Of a stretch of 64,000 nt of DNA, positions 1 to 8,550 are shown in pieces. The translations under genes were made by a program, and so were the position numbers. Source of the DNA: a virus. The stretch covers positions 1-64,000 of IMG/VR virus record IMGVR_UViG_3300002835_000030. One strand, 5' to 3'. Each line of letters opens with the position of its first letter. The stretch's first letter is position 1. The notes below the pieces were generated by a model. The model had not been told where the DNA came from. It saw only the letters and a program-made list of their open reading frames with translations, and ran no database searches.

Positions 1-507
1 GCTAACAATGGTGGTGGTTTCAACGCTTACACTCAAAAAGAGTGGAATCAAACGTTGATTACTAAAATCAATCAAATCTCAGCTCAAATTCATAAGGCTA
101 CTTTAAGAGGTGGTGCTAACTTCATCGTTGTTTCGTCTGAAGTTTCTGCTATCTTTGATGACTTAGAATACTTCCACGTATCTAACGCATCTCCAGAGCA
201 AGATCAGTACAATATGGGTATTGAGAAGATTGGTTCATTAGGAGGAAGATATACTGTATATCGTGATCCATATGCACCGGCTAACTCAATCATCATTGGA
301 CACAAAGGAAAATCATTGTTGGATACTGGGTACGTTTACGCACCTTACGTACCTCTACAATTGACTCCTACGTTACAAAACCCGTTCAACTTCGCACCAA
401 CGAAGGGTATCATGACTAGATACGCTAAGAAAATGGTTAATAACCGTTTCTATGGTGTAGTTACAGTTGATGGAGTTCAAACATTCGATGTAAACGAATT
501 GAGATAA
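1..507 (+). CDS. Major capsid protein, gp23-like, C-terminal part
   Basis: Main building block of the T4-type head shell (HK97 fold). The frame is open to the left edge (first codons Ala-Asn-Asn-Gly-Gly-Gly), so the start lies outside the window and a TTG at base 55 is not a real start. The visible 168 residues match the end of T4-like capsid proteins: the stretch with GSLGGRYTVYRDP, the segment around GYVYAPYVPLQ, and a closing part with TRYAKKMVN and a short tail ending VNELR. The gene ends just before a strong hairpin terminator, as expected for a highly expressed late gene. Family identity is inferred from remembered motifs; no search was run. Confidence 0.85.
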   Translation, partial: ANNGGGFNAYTQKEWNQTLITKINQISAQIHKATLRGGANFIVVSSEVSAIFDDLEYFHVSNASPEQDQYNMGIEKIGSLGGRYTVYRDPYAPANSIIIGHKGKSLLDTGYVYAPYVPLQLTPTLQNPFNFAPTKGIMTRYAKKMVNNRFYGVVTVDGVQTFDVNELR

Positions 508-527
508 TCGATTTAAAGAGTGAATAT

Positions 528-556
528 AAAAGGGTAGATTTTGTCTACCCTTTTTT
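528..556 (+). terminator. Intrinsic terminator after the capsid gene
   Basis: An 11-bp perfect stem (AAAAGGGTAGA with TCTACCCTTTT) around a 5-base loop runs straight into a T tract. It lies 21 bases after the capsid stop codon and would end rightward capsid transcription. Confidence 0.85.
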
Positions 557-593
557 GTTTTATAAGATATTTATTATTATATTTACATTATAT

Positions 594-1457
594 ATGATAA
601 TCAAAAAGAAATACGTACTATTAGAGTCTTTATTAATAGATGATACAAATGAATTTGACGCAACTGAAAAAAGAATTTTTAAGACGTTAAATATCCAATA
701 CGGTGACCCAATGAAAGGTGGTGAGGAGGGTAAGAAACCATTCACTCAATGGGAAGTCGCAGCATGGTTAATTGAGAATATTGAAATTCCATATGATATG
801 GCTTATGGGTTGACAAAAACGTATTATTGGAACTACGATAAACTTTTTAGTGAAACGACTTCTCTTAGAAAAACAATCCCTTCCGCACAATTATTCAAGG
901 ATCATCATCAAACATTAAGTAAATTATTTAGAGATAAATTAACGAATGATTTATATGGGCAAATAAAAATTAATATTGATAGGGATACGGGTGTAGAAGA
1001 CATGAGAGATATTAATTTTTGGGGGGGATATTCGGGAGTTGTCCTATACTTACCTTTTATGACTATGGATAATAATGGCAATTATATCTATGGTGATGAT
1101 AGAAATGGTAGAAATTTAATAGTAGACGTATTTTACCGTATATTAGATAAGGAAGGTAATATTGTTGACGGTTATTTCACAGATGATAAGTATCAAGAAA
1201 AAATTGATAATGAAAAATTTAAGGTTGTCGTAAAATATACGTTAGGTGAGACAACTGATAGAGAAGGAAGTGGTAGACAGTTTAATTTAATGGAATTTGA
1301 TGTTCCATACCCTAAACCATTGTCTTTAAAAACATATTCAGAGATGTTAAATCTAATTTTGGGTGATGTCATTAAAAAGATAGAATCGATGACATTTACT
1401 TTACCTCCCCACTTAGACGGTTTTGAGGAATCTAGTGGAGATTCTCAACCTGATTAA
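594..1457 (+). CDS. Hypothetical protein
   Basis: I do not recognise this 287-residue protein. The open frame begins earlier at a TTG (base 555) inside the terminator tail, but that would add a hydrophobic leader encoded by the T-rich terminator, so the first ATG (MIIKKKYVLL) is preferred. The N-terminal third is charged and includes GDPMKGGEEGKKPFTQWEVAAWL; the middle has a WGGYSGVVLYLPF stretch. It follows the capsid gene and ends in a 26-bp tail-to-tail overlap with the leftward neighbour. It is probably virion-associated by position only. Confidence 0.6.
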   Translation: MIIKKKYVLLESLLIDDTNEFDATEKRIFKTLNIQYGDPMKGGEEGKKPFTQWEVAAWLIENIEIPYDMAYGLTKTYYWNYDKLFSETTSLRKTIPSAQLFKDHHQTLSKLFRDKLTNDLYGQIKINIDRDTGVEDMRDINFWGGYSGVVLYLPFMTMDNNGNYIYGDDRNGRNLIVDVFYRILDKEGNIVDGYFTDDKYQEKIDNEKFKVVVKYTLGETTDREGSGRQFNLMEFDVPYPKPLSLKTYSEMLNLILGDVIKKIESMTFTLPPHLDGFEESSGDSQPD

Positions 1458-2838
1458 CAATATTAAACTTTAGGGTATTGGTATATGTCTTAACTAATTG
1501 GTTAGACGTTAATTTAATATCGATATAATATTCATTAGGTATCATCCAAGAAGTATCTAAAATAAAATAATTTTTAAGGTAAGATTTATTTACATCAGTC
1601 CAATTAATAACGTTAACTTCAGTATTACCTTCTCTAATCCACAATCTATACTGTAATCCATCTATCACAGATGTTTCGTTTACCGTATAAGGTATTCTAG
1701 CATTAACAAATACTTTTCTTTGATCACCTCTCTTTATTTTTTCATCTCTTCTAATACCACTTAAATTAAATGTATATTCTATTGGTAAAGATTCTGAATC
1801 ACCAAAGTTATAATATTCTGTATCATCCTTAATCTCAAATTGTAGGGTAACATTAGGACGATTAATTCCATTTATAACAATATTTGACCAAGTATCGGTA
1901 AATATTGTACAATCTGAAGATGTGATAGGTACAAATAATTCTATATAATAAACACCTTTAGTTTGTTGTACTACATTATTACTTGTGAATGAGGAGAATA
2001 ATGTACCATTACCATTTTTAACTACTACAGATGGTTTAGAACCCAAATTAGTCGGTTCTCCACCTAGATTAGTGTATAAGTATAGTCTATTAGTCTTTCC
2101 TCGATAAAAGTTCTTCCTGTCGTCTCTAATGGGGTTATTATAAGATGTCTCCACAAAAGGTTCATAATATGTTTGTGTGTGTCTGGTAAAGAATCCTACA
2201 TATTGTGATGGTACAACTTCTTTGGTTTCCAAATCCCTTTCAAATGCAATACCATATCCATAGTTTGTTGTCCCACCAGTAATTAAACTATTTACTTCAT
2301 TGGTAATATCCATTTCAATATTTTCATTACCTTTATCGAAATGTTGTGTTGTTACAGTAATACCTGAAGGTGATCCCGAATAAACACCAGGTTCGTCCCA
2401 CGCATTTGTTGTAGTCGCATTAACCCAATTACTCGCAGATTCTACGAATGTAATATCGTCACTAGGATGTAATCCCATAAATTGTTGGTAGTCGTATCCA
2501 CAACCTTCATCCCATAATTTATTAACTCTAAATAAAACTAAATCAAAAGAAGATGTTCTTTGTTTACCATCTAATAATTTTTGTGCTTGCAAATCTCTAT
2601 CAAAGAATGAACTATTAGTCATTCTTAAAGTATGTGTAACATTAGATAAGTCACCTAATTCACCATTATTATATTTTTGTTGTAAATCTGAAATATCAAA
2701 ATATAATAAGTGTCTGGTGTAATCAGTTTGAGTTTCTTTTCCCCCATAATATAATTCGGCGATAGGATTTCTACCTGTATTTATTAGGGTTCCGAATATG
2801 ATTGTATTGTTTTTATCTATATAAGTTCTAGTTACCAT
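1432..2838 (-). CDS. Virion structural protein with DNRLRE-like beta domain
   Basis: A 468-residue protein that looks like a beta-rich structural or adhesion protein. Residues of roughly 40-110 (LLYFDISDLQ, then a region of NVTHTLRMTNS type) resemble the DNRLRE/CBM96-like jelly-roll pattern, in which LLxFDLSxL is followed by strands. The C-terminal third, rich in alternating hydrophobic residues, looks like Ig-type strands. It is the last gene of the leftward set containing the OB-fold baseplate protein, which suggests a baseplate or fibre role. No signal peptide or membrane segment is seen. The function is inferred. Confidence 0.5.
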   Translation of the reverse strand: MVTRTYIDKNNTIIFGTLINTGRNPIAELYYGGKETQTDYTRHLLYFDISDLQQKYNNGELGDLSNVTHTLRMTNSSFFDRDLQAQKLLDGKQRTSSFDLVLFRVNKLWDEGCGYDYQQFMGLHPSDDITFVESASNWVNATTTNAWDEPGVYSGSPSGITVTTQHFDKGNENIEMDITNEVNSLITGGTTNYGYGIAFERDLETKEVVPSQYVGFFTRHTQTYYEPFVETSYNNPIRDDRKNFYRGKTNRLYLYTNLGGEPTNLGSKPSVVVKNGNGTLFSSFTSNNVVQQTKGVYYIELFVPITSSDCTIFTDTWSNIVINGINRPNVTLQFEIKDDTEYYNFGDSESLPIEYTFNLSGIRRDEKIKRGDQRKVFVNARIPYTVNETSVIDGLQYRLWIREGNTEVNVINWTDVNKSYLKNYFILDTSWMIPNEYYIDIKLTSNQLVKTYTNTLKFNIVNQVENLH

Positions 2839-2859
2839 ACCTTTTTATAAATAAATATC

Positions 2860-4167
2860 TTAATTACTATTAATGTTCTTATTTAATATCCTATTTAAGT
2901 CAAATCTTATGACATCAGTTGTTGTGGTACTAGGATCCGCAGGTAATCCATGATATGGATGAACATGTGAGATAACATATTGTTTAACTAATTCTAAAAA
3001 TTCCACTAATGTGTCACCATAGACTAATGGGTGTGCACCTTTATTGATTTTCTCTTGTTCTTCATCAGTTATCAAACCTTTAGGGTCAGTTAAATTAAAT
3101 GTGTGTTCACCATCATGACTAATTAAGTTTATTTTATTGGCAACAACATTAACTACACTACTTTTTTTACCGGTATTTTTTTCTAATCTAACTGTTTTAA
3201 TTGTCTTTTTTGGTCCTGGTATTGGTGTGTTAGTAAAAACAGATATGTTACCACTTACATTAGGTAAGGTATTTAGATAATCTTTTACGGTAGATTTAAT
3301 TTTCCACTGTGTACCTTTATTTGCGTCAACGTATGTTTTTACCGCAGTCAAGGCTAAATCTCTAGATTGTGAACCCACAAAAGAACTCACATTCTCAAAT
3401 GAACTTTTAAGTGTGTTTAATTTAATATCATAAACCTTAACAAATACTTCGGTCCTATCAATATCACTTTCTCTATATCTACTCTCCTCTAAATCGCCAG
3501 ATAAGATAACACCACTATTAGTTATGCTATTTATTTCGACAGTCACAAGAGTATCAGGTATTGGTATGATACTAGTTTGTATCACTCTATCTTCAACGAC
3601 TCTTTTCAATTTTTCGTTACCGTATTTCAGTTGGATGTAACCTAAATTTTTATTATTAAATTTTCTAGGATCACTTTCTAAAGTCTTACCGACTCTCAAC
3701 CACATTTCTCTATCTTTTTGTATGATATCCGTATTATATCTACCTTGTAATACAATATCTTCATCATTACCATATGCACCAGGCTCTACTTTGGGGTCAT
3801 TTAATTTCACATAACCGTTAGGTAATATAGATAAGGCAGAATTATATTGTTCCTCATTTAAATTTGTTGGTTGAGTAATCAACGGTCCGATCCAAAATCT
3901 AGTATTTTTAAATGATGAGGTTGGGGAGGAATTATTATATTCATATTGAAACACAAATACACATTCACCTACTTTTGGTAGAGTTACTAAATATTTTGGT
4001 AGTAGTGGTACACAATCTATAAGTTCTAAATCACCTTCAGTGTCAATACCAGTAATTTTCACTTTAATTCTACCTGATTTAGTATTATCTACAATTGATC
4101 TAACCTCACCGACTTTGATTATTGGTATGGTGTTAATATTGGTACTGTCACTATAATAATTACCCAT
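2860..4167 (-). CDS. Baseplate hub/spike protein with gp5-type OB fold
   Basis: The N-terminal 110 residues carry the pattern of the gp5/gpV OB-fold domain: VGEVRSIVDNTKSGRIKVKI, then a CVPLLPKY segment and LPKVGECVFVF, then a FWIGP segment. The C-terminal end (YGDTLVEFLELVKQYVISHV, then HPYHGLP) is typical of large marine T4-like hub proteins. At 435 residues it has no visible lysozyme domain, unlike T4 gp5. Its ATG overlaps the stop of the upstream 60-codon gene (TAATG), and an AAGGAGAA Shine-Dalgarno is present, which is unusual here. It likely sits at the centre of the baseplate. Confidence 0.65.
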   Translation of the reverse strand: MGNYYSDSTNINTIPIIKVGEVRSIVDNTKSGRIKVKITGIDTEGDLELIDCVPLLPKYLVTLPKVGECVFVFQYEYNNSSPTSSFKNTRFWIGPLITQPTNLNEEQYNSALSILPNGYVKLNDPKVEPGAYGNDEDIVLQGRYNTDIIQKDREMWLRVGKTLESDPRKFNNKNLGYIQLKYGNEKLKRVVEDRVIQTSIIPIPDTLVTVEINSITNSGVILSGDLEESRYRESDIDRTEVFVKVYDIKLNTLKSSFENVSSFVGSQSRDLALTAVKTYVDANKGTQWKIKSTVKDYLNTLPNVSGNISVFTNTPIPGPKKTIKTVRLEKNTGKKSSVVNVVANKINLISHDGEHTFNLTDPKGLITDEEQEKINKGAHPLVYGDTLVEFLELVKQYVISHVHPYHGLPADPSTTTTDVIRFDLNRILNKNINSN

Positions 4168-4349
4168 TATTCTTCTCCTTTATATCTTTTAGTTAAAATA
4201 GTATTACCTAATAAATATTCCTTTTCAGTTAATTCTAATTTTTCAGATAATGATATTATTTTTTCTTTTATACTTTTTTGTTGGTGTGCGAGTTCCTCTA
4301 GTTGCATTTTTATGGACGCGTTACTCATATTTTTCCAATCTATTTTCAT
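4167..4349 (-). CDS. Small coiled-coil protein
   Basis: A 60-residue protein, mainly heptad-like (MQLEELAHQQKSIKEKIISL and onward), so probably one amphipathic helix or coiled coil. It lies between two leftward baseplate-region genes, 3 bases after one and with a TAATG stop/start overlap into the hub gene, so translation is likely coupled. The family is not recognised. A small baseplate chaperone or accessory role is possible but unproven. Confidence 0.6.
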   Translation of the reverse strand: MKIDWKNMSNASIKMQLEELAHQQKSIKEKIISLSEKLELTEKEYLLGNTILTKRYKGEE

Positions 4350-4352
4350 ATA

Positions 4353-4757
4353 CTATCTTATAATACCTTCACCCTTACTTATACCTATAGTTGTCCCAAC
4401 AACTACTATTGGCCCACCCGCATTACCACCAGTTGCTTGTATAGGTGTACCTGGAGGTATCGCCACTTCAATCTTCGCCTTAGTTAAAAGTGCGTTTAAA
4501 ATTTCTTCGACTCTTATTACTTCCATTTTCAATTCAATATTTTCTGAACCACTAGGTAATGGACCAATACCTACCCCTATCTCCTTTTTTCTCTCTATTA
4601 TTTTAGACGCAATATCTATCGCACTTAAACCTTCTCTAAATTTAGCCCCAATCAAAATCTCTTGTTTACTTATAGGTTGTAAAGGTGTAGATGGTTTAAA
4701 TAAATTTTTAAACAAATTCCTAATAGTGCTAATTGTAGTATTAAAATTGGTTGCCAT
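4353..4757 (-). CDS. Hypothetical baseplate-region protein
   Basis: A 134-residue protein not recognised as a named family. Residues about 20-75 are amphipathic helices (LRNLFKN-like start, then KFREGLSAIDIASKIIERKK). The last 40 residues are Gly/Pro/Val-rich (AIPPGTPIQATGGNAGGPIV), likely an extended or beta segment. It sits 11 bases after the large structural gene upstream and 3 bases before the small coiled-coil gene, all leftward, which suggests one operon of virion proteins. Confidence 0.55.
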   Translation of the reverse strand: MATNFNTTISTIRNLFKNLFKPSTPLQPISKQEILIGAKFREGLSAIDIASKIIERKKEIGVGIGPLPSGSENIELKMEVIRVEEILNALLTKAKIEVAIPPGTPIQATGGNAGGPIVVVGTTIGISKGEGIIR

Positions 4758-4768
4758 AATATTTTATT

Positions 4769-6442
4769 TTAAAAATCACAAAATCTATTTTTTCTATTAA
4801 ATTGTGAATTAACATTATTTAATGAATCTAAATTCACTTTATCTGTAAACCCTCTAGCGGTATCTACAACACCCTCTACCTTACCAAATAAATTATTTAC
4901 ATTTTCAATCTGTTCATTTACAAACCCAGGTAATAAACTTAGTCTAGATTTTAATAGGTTAATGTTTTTTTCTTTTATTTTTTTAGTTAATACACACAAT
5001 ATTAATTGTTTTAATCTATTTATCACTAAAGGTAATAAATAATCGTAAATTAACCTTCGTATAATTTCACCTATAACATCTCTAATTATACACTCATATT
5101 CTTTAAGTATTTTTTTAACAGATATTTCAGTGACAGGTTTACTATTAACTAAATAATAGAATAAATTTAACATTAGTAAATTCTTAGGTGATAATACTAA
5201 TTTAGTTAACACAATTTGTAGTGAGGTAATAAAATTAGATAAGAACTCACCAGATGCCCCATCTTTATCTAAGTTTTTCACATTTTCAGTTGATTCTTTA
5301 ATTAAATCATCAATCGATTTAGTATATGTGTTAATTTTTTCTTGTAAATTAGAAGAATTTTTTAAACTATCATTAATATTTTTTAATGTGTCAAATGATA
5401 TAGTACTAATTTCTTTACCACAACATTTTTTAAATTTTTTCACACCCGATTTCTTCTCTTTAACTTTTTCTTTGATATTACTTAATTGTTTACTATCAAA
5501 AGTATAAAAACTCTCATCGAATTCAATTTCAACATTATCAATGCCTGCATCTATATAGTCGTCAATTGAATTCTCCAATTCTACTACCTTATTTAAACAC
5601 GCCTCAGGTAATTTTATTTTATTTGTTAAAGTACCATATAAGAGATCAATTACATTAGGTATAGTTTTATCTACATCGAACAAAGGTTGTTGACTATTAA
5701 AATAATCTACTAATAGTGTAATTAATGTTTTATTTTGATAATTACTATTCAAAACTCTAATATTAAATACCCTTGGTCTAGGTTCTATATTTTGATATTC
5801 CACAGTACCATCATTTTGGGTGTATGCGATGGGACTGTTTTCATAATAACGAACCTCTAAAATCTCTTTCCCATTTGTAGGGTTAGCCCATATTAAAGGA
5901 TTCCCATTTTCCTGTATAACTTCCCATAAAAATGCGTTGACATCATTAGACGAATCACCATCATAAAATAACTTCCCTATTTCGGTGTTTGGGTTTGCGG
6001 CGAATAAACAAGTTAAGTCTAATTTATTAATTTCAATATTTATCCCAACACCCTCTACTCCGCTAGATGGTTGTACTTGATATAACCATTCAGGTATTTT
6101 GGGTTCTATTTTACAAGCGTAACAACTTTTTATCGATTCAATAAAATTAACTGATAAATCTTCAGAGAGAGGTTGTAATTGTTCTACTAACCAGTTTATT
6201 AACTGCATCCTCATTTCATCAAAGTTTATTCCTGACACTAAAGCTAGCACATCTGCAAGTAAATCAATTACTTTTTGACTTGGATTTAAATTAGGGACTT
6301 CAGGTATTAAATTAGGAATACTTAAATCAGGTAGATTATTACAAATAGTTTTATTTAAATTTATCAACTCAAATATCTCCCTTTTTGCATCCGTAAAAAC
6401 GTCTTTAGGTTTACATACAACATTTCTAAATTTATTGCTCAT
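4769..6442 (-). CDS. Large structural protein, unknown (baseplate operon)
   Basis: A 557-residue protein of unknown function. It begins MSNKFRNVVCKPKDVF. The first third has Pro/Asn-rich loops (NLPDLSIPNLIPEVPNL) and a CYACKIEP segment. The middle has a coiled, charged part with a KKFKKCCGKE cluster, and the C-terminal third has strongly hydrophobic helices around LLMLNLFYYLV and IRRLIYDYLLPLV that resemble packed helices more than clear transmembrane spans. Similar long proteins occur in baseplate regions of uncultured T4-like phages. The operon position next to the hub gene supports a virion role. Confidence 0.5.
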   Translation of the reverse strand: MSNKFRNVVCKPKDVFTDAKREIFELINLNKTICNNLPDLSIPNLIPEVPNLNPSQKVIDLLADVLALVSGINFDEMRMQLINWLVEQLQPLSEDLSVNFIESIKSCYACKIEPKIPEWLYQVQPSSGVEGVGINIEINKLDLTCLFAANPNTEIGKLFYDGDSSNDVNAFLWEVIQENGNPLIWANPTNGKEILEVRYYENSPIAYTQNDGTVEYQNIEPRPRVFNIRVLNSNYQNKTLITLLVDYFNSQQPLFDVDKTIPNVIDLLYGTLTNKIKLPEACLNKVVELENSIDDYIDAGIDNVEIEFDESFYTFDSKQLSNIKEKVKEKKSGVKKFKKCCGKEISTISFDTLKNINDSLKNSSNLQEKINTYTKSIDDLIKESTENVKNLDKDGASGEFLSNFITSLQIVLTKLVLSPKNLLMLNLFYYLVNSKPVTEISVKKILKEYECIIRDVIGEIIRRLIYDYLLPLVINRLKQLILCVLTKKIKEKNINLLKSRLSLLPGFVNEQIENVNNLFGKVEGVVDTARGFTDKVNLDSLNNVNSQFNRKNRFCDF

Positions 6443-6448
6443 AACTTT

Positions 6449-6829
6449 CTAATCTATGTCGTACTCAGTATTCTTATTGTTCGATTTTTCTTTAAATAAT
6501 TCTCTAAGTATGTTTTTATCTTCTTCTGTTATACTACTATCAATATTATTTTGACCATCATCTGATTTAGTACCAATTATTTGAGTCTGTAGTTTAGCTA
6601 ACGCGATTTTTTTATCGACAGTACTTTCTAAAATTTTGATGGTTTCATTATTAACTTTACCTATTTGGTATTCGTCATTAGTATCTTCTATCTCCGCTCT
6701 TTGTTTTCTTTCGTTAAGCTCTCTTCTAGCATTATTCATAATGGTATTACAATCATTATAAATTTCTTGCATTAATTCCTGAAGACTATTCTTATCTAAA
6801 TTTATTTTAGTTTTTTTAGGTCTAGCCAT
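6449..6829 (-). CDS. Hypothetical charged helical protein
   Basis: A 126-residue protein, strongly charged and helical. It starts MARPKKTKINLD, continues with a heptad-like stretch (LMQEIYNDCNTIMNNARREL) and ends in a disordered acidic/Asn tail. It lies 6 bases before the large structural gene in the same direction. The AT-rich leader contains a TATAATAA-like element. The family is not recognised; small phage DNA-packaging or scaffold proteins can look like this, but nothing specific supports that. Confidence 0.5.
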   Translation of the reverse strand: MARPKKTKINLDKNSLQELMQEIYNDCNTIMNNARRELNERKQRAEIEDTNDEYQIGKVNNETIKILESTVDKKIALAKLQTQIIGTKSDDGQNNIDSSITEEDKNILRELFKEKSNNKNTEYDID

Positions 6830-6867
6830 AAATTGTGTTTTATTATAAATATCTTTTGTTTATTTTT

Positions 6868-7602
6868 TTATAATAAATCGTTTTCTATTTTATCATTTTT
6901 GAAAAGTGAGTACATTTTTTTATATCTTCTCATACCAACCCTAATATCTTTAGTAGTTAAATCAGTAATTTCTCTGATGTATGATAAGATAAGATTTTTA
7001 TTATATTTATTACCACTTTCAATTTGTTCAAATATGGTTTCCCAATCATCTAAAATTTTACATAGGGCATCTCCAACCTTAATTTCTGTTTCAGATAACT
7101 TACTATAAAGTAATTCAGATTTAATATTAGCCGATACCTCTTTAATAAAACTATCTAATTGCATTTTTTGATCGTCTATGCAATATATCTGATTATTCAT
7201 AGTTTCTATTGTCTTATGAACATCTTCATAAGAAACATCATATCTAATCTTTTTATCATCTTTGATCAATTGACCTAAAAGATAATGTTTACAAATTGTA
7301 CCAAAATAAGAATACGCCTTTTTATTCTTATCCGGTTTAAAGTTGTGCATTTTAGTTATTAGAAATGATAGAGTATCCGAATGGACATCTTCATATTCGT
7401 ATTCTTTTCTGTACAACTTATACCTCCTTATGATGGACTCAACCATCTTATTTATCGGGTTTTTTAGAAATTCATTATAAATTTTATTTCTTTCACTATA
7501 TGACTCACTTGTTAAAAACTTAACTACTGCTTCCTCTTGGTCTGGACCAAAATATAAATTTGATGTTCTCTTTCTACCCCTTTTTTTGGGTTCTTCAGAC
7601 AT
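6868..7602 (-). CDS. Late-transcription sigma factor, gp55-like
   Basis: Directs host RNA polymerase to phage late promoters in T4-type phages. The 244-residue protein has a basic start (KKRGRKR). At about residues 40-115 it has a sigma region 2-like segment: a helix with RRYKLYRKEYEYEDVHSDTL, then KAYSYFGTICKHYLLGQL, the typical core-binding/promoter-melting pattern of sigma-70 relatives. The C-terminal half is helical (residues 150-240), ending with a basic helix. A TATAAATA octamer 7 bases before its own ATG fits late self-expression. Identity rests on pattern; gp33 and gp45 partners are not in the window. Confidence 0.65.
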   Translation of the reverse strand: MSEEPKKRGRKRTSNLYFGPDQEEAVVKFLTSESYSERNKIYNEFLKNPINKMVESIIRRYKLYRKEYEYEDVHSDTLSFLITKMHNFKPDKNKKAYSYFGTICKHYLLGQLIKDDKKIRYDVSYEDVHKTIETMNNQIYCIDDQKMQLDSFIKEVSANIKSELLYSKLSETEIKVGDALCKILDDWETIFEQIESGNKYNKNLILSYIREITDLTTKDIRVGMRRYKKMYSLFKNDKIENDLL

Positions 7603-7609
7603 TACATTT

Positions 7610-7617
7610 TATTTATA
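7610..7617 (-). promoter_or_regulatory. Late promoter octamer before the gp55-like gene
   Basis: TATAAATA on the minus strand, the T4 late -10 octamer, 7 bases before the ATG. It overlaps the stop codon of the upstream glycosyltransferase gene. If used as in T4, transcription would start at or within a few bases of the start codon. Confidence 0.5.
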
Positions 7618-8395
7618 CTTCATATGTTATTTCTCTATCATTAGTGAAAAAATATTCTTTCTTTGCTTTGTTCACCCAAAACTTACTTTCTAATACATCG
7701 ATTGTTGACTTATATTCTACGAATAAAGAACCCTCTCTATTGTTAGTATGTTTGTAACCTAATTTAGGTATAACCATAATAGGAATGGATAGATAAGACA
7801 TTCTTAGTAAGAATTCATAAGTAAATGTAAGTTTCATATGTGATTTTAAACCACCATTATCTAAGAAACTATCTCTTTTTACTATCATTCCATCAAAGTT
7901 AAAGTTTTGGGCTCTGAGTAATGTATTATTATCTATTCTACCAATTTCTTCTGAGAAATCTTTAGCCCATACACTTTCATTAGTAAATGAAATAAATTTA
8001 CCATTTTCATCAGTTTCATAGACAATAGGTAAAAATACACCCACTTCTGGATATGCGTTAATATATTCTACACCATTTTTAATCCATATTGGTGATACCT
8101 CATCATCATACTCTACAAAAGTGAAATAATCACCCGTACTTTTTTCTACACCATAATTAATCTGTGTTTGAAAATCATATTTTCCGGTTTCATTCTCAAT
8201 GACTTTAGTAACGTCTTTGATATCACCGAAATCGTAATTATTTAAATAGTTTTTTACACTCTCATCATTAGATGTTACAAAAATAACCTCATAAGGTTTA
8301 ATCTTTTGTGATTTTATACTCTCAATACAACCGACTAAATAATTTTCTTCTAGTTTGTGTACTGGTACTACTATTGTAATATTTGACATATTCAT
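7613..8395 (-). CDS. Glycosyltransferase family 2
   Basis: A GT-A-fold transferase that moves a sugar from a nucleotide donor. The N-terminus has the GT2 signature ITIVVPVHKLEEN, then SIKSQKIKPYEVIFVTS, and the acidic metal site FVEYDDEVSP at about residue 105 in place of the usual DDD/DxD. At 260 residues it is a single-domain enzyme without membrane segments. It lies in a leftward run between the small basic protein and the late sigma gene, outside the main glycan cassette. Substrate unknown; modification of virion protein or host surface is possible. Confidence 0.75.
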   Translation of the reverse strand: MNMSNITIVVPVHKLEENYLVGCIESIKSQKIKPYEVIFVTSNDESVKNYLNNYDFGDIKDVTKVIENETGKYDFQTQINYGVEKSTGDYFTFVEYDDEVSPIWIKNGVEYINAYPEVGVFLPIVYETDENGKFISFTNESVWAKDFSEEIGRIDNNTLLRAQNFNFDGMIVKRDSFLDNGGLKSHMKLTFTYEFLLRMSYLSIPIMVIPKLGYKHTNNREGSLFVEYKSTIDVLESKFWVNKAKKEYFFTNDREITYEV

Positions 8396-8412
8396 TTTTT
8401 TATTTTTAATTG

Positions 8413-8550
8413 TTATCTACCTTGACCTCTATAACTTTTCTTATAAAGTTCACTATTTTTAGTCTTGCTAGTTTTTGTTTTAGCGTGTACACCTTTTCTC
8501 TTTACACGAGTATTAGATACATTCTTAATTGTGGTAGCACCTTTAGCCAT
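8413..8550 (-). CDS. Small very basic conserved-looking protein
   Basis: A 45-codon gene beginning MAKGATTIKNV and ending in RGQGR. It is extremely basic, with a core GVHAKTKTSKTKNS. Its ATG lies inside the 3' end of the upstream glycosyltransferase gene (8-base overlap), and it stops 17 bases before the next leftward gene, so it fits the operon cleanly. I recall similar short GVHAKTKTS-type proteins in other Bacteroidota phages, which supports a real gene. Function unknown; nucleic acid or ribosome binding is a guess from the charge. Confidence 0.7.
   Translation of the reverse strand: MAKGATTIKNVSNTRVKRKGVHAKTKTSKTKNSELYKKSYRGQGR

Noticed and set aside
55-507. TTG start for the capsid fragment
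   Set aside because: The frame is open to the left edge with clear capsid-like residues, so the gene continues outside the window.
560-745. Leftward 61-codon frame opposite the 594-1457 gene
   Set aside because: Antisense to a better gene, starts inside it and ends in the terminator; no domain or start signal.
2845-2852. TATAAATA on the plus strand before the leftward 2838 gene
   Set aside because: Points away from the gene and no rightward gene begins near; likely a chance match in AT-rich DNA.
4302-4800. Rightward frames over 4.3-4.8 kb
   Set aside because: Shadow of leftward genes; composition is hydrophobic by frame bias, with no start context.
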